A stretch of DNA of 64,000 bases from Taudactylus pleione. Taxonomy: Eukaryota; Chordata; Amphibia; Anura; Myobatrachidae. Positions within the stretch are counted from its first letter, which is position 1. Each line of letters opens with the position of its first letter. The DNA lies in the NCBI GenBank assembly GCA_031769625.1, contig JAUIMM010000213.1, positions 4,359,501-4,423,500 of the forward strand, written 5' to 3'. The position numbers and the translations under genes are program-made. The notes beneath the pieces are model-generated. The model ran no database searches, was not told where the DNA came from, and saw nothing but the letters and a program-made list of their open reading frames with translations. Shown here piece by piece: positions 61,510 to 64,000 of this stretch.

Positions 61510-62390
61510 AAGTGATAGCATTTGGTTATAGATTGGTTATGGGGAGCAAAAGACAGTTCTGAGTCAAGGATAACACCTAGGGCAGCTTGCTTGAGTACAG
61601 CTTATAGTTGTGTTGTTAGCAAAATTTGAGATAACAGATGGGTAGTTTATTTTAGCTGGTGGGAATATTATAGCTCAATTTTTGAAAGATTGAGTTTGAG
61701 GCGATGAGATGACATCCAAGGTGAAATAGAAGAACGACATTCAATGACGCAGGCTTACACAGATTAGTGAGAGATCCAGCCAGGATAATTGGTTGCCATA
61801 TACATAGAGATTATAACGAAATCCAAAGGAATTTATTACATCTCCACAGTGTTTTTTTTCTATGAAAAAGGGTTCCATTACTTAGAAAAAAACTAATGGT
61901 ACTAAGGGCAGGATTAAGCTTTCGGGGGGCCTGGGGCACTTAAAAAAGGGAGACATCATTAACAAGGCCCTGGAAGTGTCTGGCCTAAATATCTATTGAA
62001 TTACATTTTGAAGACCAAACTAAGTGTCACCAATGCTGAGATGGTTAAAGCTTTTCTTGCAGCAACCTGCAAATACACATTCACCATCCAATTAGTATAG
62101 TAAATGTAAAGTGTCTTTGTTAACCCTTGTGTACATATTAAGTGACTGGTTCCCCTGACAGCTCTGTGTGACTCATCTTCACTGTTGCCAACTCTGAAAT
62201 GAGAAACAAGCATCTTTTGAGTGAAAAACAAGCCCAAAACAAGACCAACCCAATCAGATAAAGCCCAAAACACAAGCCCAACGTAATCTGGTGGTACGGG
62301 GGTGGGGGTAATTTAATGAAACCACAAACGTTATTGTTTATTGTTCATTTTATTAAAACAGCTTTTCCCTGCTCTACGAATAGACTCCAC
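61510..62390. other. No gene recognised
   Basis: Average composition with one short minus frame (62001-62273) lacking a domain. GCCCAAAACAAG and CAAGCCCAAC motifs near 62240-62280 recur at 63130-63240, showing a low-complexity duplicated segment. Confidence 0.45.
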
Positions 62391-62905
62391 TGTGCGAAGT
62401 AAAGCGCAGGGTACTCTGGGCCTTGTTTGGCAAAGGACAGAATTGCAAAGCTGTACACAAGCAGCTTTGTAATTCTGTCCTTCCTAAAATGCAAATGCAG
62501 CAGAAGGTGCCTGAAATCTCCTTGCTGCATCTGCGATCGCAGGCTGCGGCCAAGGTTGCAGTCTGGGATCACCATTGCAACCGTCGATCGCGATGGTTGC
62601 ACCTTTGGTCAGACTGCGGTAGCTGAAGCTGGCCGTGTTCTGTCATCCTGCAAGGCCAGGAAGTCTGCGTTCATGGATGCAGATCCTTGCCATTCCCCAA
62701 AAACGGGGGCTACATGCCCCCGTTTCCGGGAATGCAGAAAACAGAGGCAACATGCCCCCATTTCCAGGAATGCAGGCCGTCTCCGCCCTGCAAACTCCTC
62801 TGCCTGTCAATCAGGCAAATGCATACAGGTGCCTGTGTGATATAGCAGGACCCGTTCTGCACATGTGCAGAATGGGTCCTGCACACTGTTGAATCAGGCC
62901 CACTG
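62385..62905. mobile_element. MITE of the CTGAATCAGGCCC family with serial hairpins
   Basis: Ends TGTTGAATCAGGCCCAC at 62888-62903. Inside are the hairpins AGAATTGCAAAGCTG/CAGCTTTGTAATTCT (62439-62477), TGCATTTGC-type arms near 62489-62502, GGTTGCAGTC..GACTGCGG, GGGGGCTACATGCCCCC (62706-62722) and GGACCCGTTCTGCACATGTG with the inverse through 62880. This again suggests a hairpin-chain organisation. Module content is different from the first family. Confidence 0.65.
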
Positions 62906-63424
62906 TGCGTGGTAAAGTACAGAACAAAAGAGTAATTTAAACAAACACGTCAAAACAAAATAACTGACATATGGGAAAATGTAACTTCTGTTATTCGTTT
63001 AAACGAGTCATTCTAGTTAACCAAATCTATATAACTACATATACAGAGAGATATACATACAGACAGCTAAACCTAAATGTATTGGTGAAGGAGTTATATA
63101 ACATTTGCTCACCTTAGTAGTGGGACCTGGCTATCAAGCCCAAAAACAAGCTACCTAAAAAAAAATAAGCCCAAAAACAAGCAACAAGCAACCATCCAAA
63201 AAAACAAGCAACTGGGGAAAAAAACAAGCCCAATTCCGCTTGTTATAAGCGGACTTGGCAACTATGCTCATCTTCCTGGCTGGAAGCTGCAGCAGTTTTT
63301 TTTGTAAAAACTTTATCAACACACTTTACTATGACAACAAGCACTTCCTGCTTCTCCAGTGAGGATAAGCAGGTACCGGCAGCTACAGGAGGCAATATCA
63401 GCACTGGAGAAGACACCTAAGGTA

Positions 63425-63680
63425 GTGTCTAGATGCTCTTCACGGAGAGAACCCTGACGTCTTCAGCTACTGTCCAACGTCATTCCCTACCATCCACGTG
63501 GACATCGAGAGGGAATATAATCTTGTGGTGTGCGAAGCGCTCCACCAGGCCCGAAGCATGGCGAACGAAGCGAGCCCGCGAGGGGCAAGTTTCTTCTTTA
63601 GGTGAACTTCATGTGCATGGACCTGCGCTTTCGCTCTCACTGCACATCATGTCCAGGTCCTTAGGATGAAGGGGAAATAA
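63425..63680. repeat. Dispersed repeat (GAAGCATGGCGAACGAAGCGAGCCCGCGAGGGGC type)
   Basis: A compact GC-richer block with GCGAACGAAGCGAGCCCGCG and the hairpin TGCATGGACCTG...CAGGTCC. It looks like a non-autonomous element, with no coding content. Confidence 0.45.
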
Positions 63681-63731
63681 GCTCTACCCTGAAGGTAAGT
63701 GCCCTCTCATTTTAGTAATACCTGGGAGTCT

Positions 63732-63770
63732 TAGCGCTGCCATAGGTGTCTATGGCAGCGCTAAGTGACT
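63732..63770. repeat. Strong hairpin CTTAGCGCTGCCATA/TATGGCAGCGCTAAG
   Basis: A perfect 15-bp stem at 63731-63766 with a 6-base loop (GGTGTC). No other function could be inferred. Confidence 0.75.
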
Positions 63771-64000
63771 CAGGTGCAGTGCGATGTTGTAGCCTGCACT
63801 TAGCACTGGCAGACCGCAGGCAAAGAAAATCCCTTTAGTACATACTGAGAAGGGGTATGTATAAGAGTGAGTGCCTTCATGTAATGTGTAGTGCTGTATG
63901 TGTGATCCCTGTTTGATAGCCTCCTCAAAAGTTCTCACATAGTGAGGGGGGCAGTCATTGCAAGATGGTAGTGAGTAATCATATGTGACATATGCAAAAG

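Noticed and set aside
1..64000. CRISPR array, tRNA, rRNA or bacterial operon
   Set aside because: The minisatellites have no spacer-like unique sequence of fixed length, and no cloverleaf or rRNA core was seen. The composition and spliced gene are those of a vertebrate nucleus.

Overview
This is 64 kb of repeat-dense, gene-poor vertebrate nuclear DNA, most likely from an amphibian (frog or toad). The evidence is the mix of mobile elements: a Penelope-like element with a GIY-YIG domain, an L1-type LINE, a ZBED/hAT transposase remnant, a PIF/Harbinger Myb-like gene, LTR retroelement fragments, and a very large number of MITEs and minisatellites. No bacterial, organellar or RNA genes were recognised.

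The one host gene I can support lies in the right half. Four exons (36023-36181, 36309-36350, 44273-44428, 56017-56214, + strand) join in phase 0 across canonical AG/GT sites into a 184-residue secreted protein. It has the architecture of a short-chain class I four-helix cytokine (the IL-2/IL-4/IL-5/CSF2 group): signal peptide plus helix A in exon 1, a 42-bp exon 2, a short intron 1, two long introns, and paired cysteines in a GM-CSF/IL-4-like register. Its introns 2 and 3 (7.9 and 11.6 kb) are filled with mobile elements, so it is easy to miss.

Layout. 1-1300: 71-bp minisatellite and a TTAGGG-like tract. 1375-1896: a MITE built as a chain of consecutive hairpins. 1905-3500: 3' part of a hAT element. 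3530-3950: CCCCTAGTAGT-type simple repeat. 4190-4270: foldback. 5340-6310: decayed retropepsin and a promoter/LTR-like block. 6500-10560: decayed L1 on the minus strand, split by a 1.14-kb solo LTR (7322-8459) with a 5-bp target duplication. 10760-19230: a module plus 40-bp minisatellite, repeated on both sides of a 7.26-kb Penelope-like element (11126-18384) that has near-identical terminal direct repeats and an 11-bp target duplication. 19200-27127: PIF/Harbinger-derived block (intact Myb/SANT-like first exon at 26136-26726) interrupted by MITEs and minisatellites. 27128-35670: MITEs, telomere-like CCTAACCC tracts, a second hairpin-chain element (33201-33749) and dispersed repeats. 35850-56214: the cytokine gene and the elements within it. 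55442-64000: more hairpin-chain elements (two families), palindromic MITEs and dispersed repeats.

The most unusual structures are (i) the hidden cytokine gene, (ii) elements consisting of about ten adjacent short hairpins whose module order is conserved between copies, (iii) a filled/empty insertion-site pair created by a local tandem duplication beside exon 3, and (iv) CCTAACCC telomere-like tracts sitting repeatedly inside otherwise different TIR elements.
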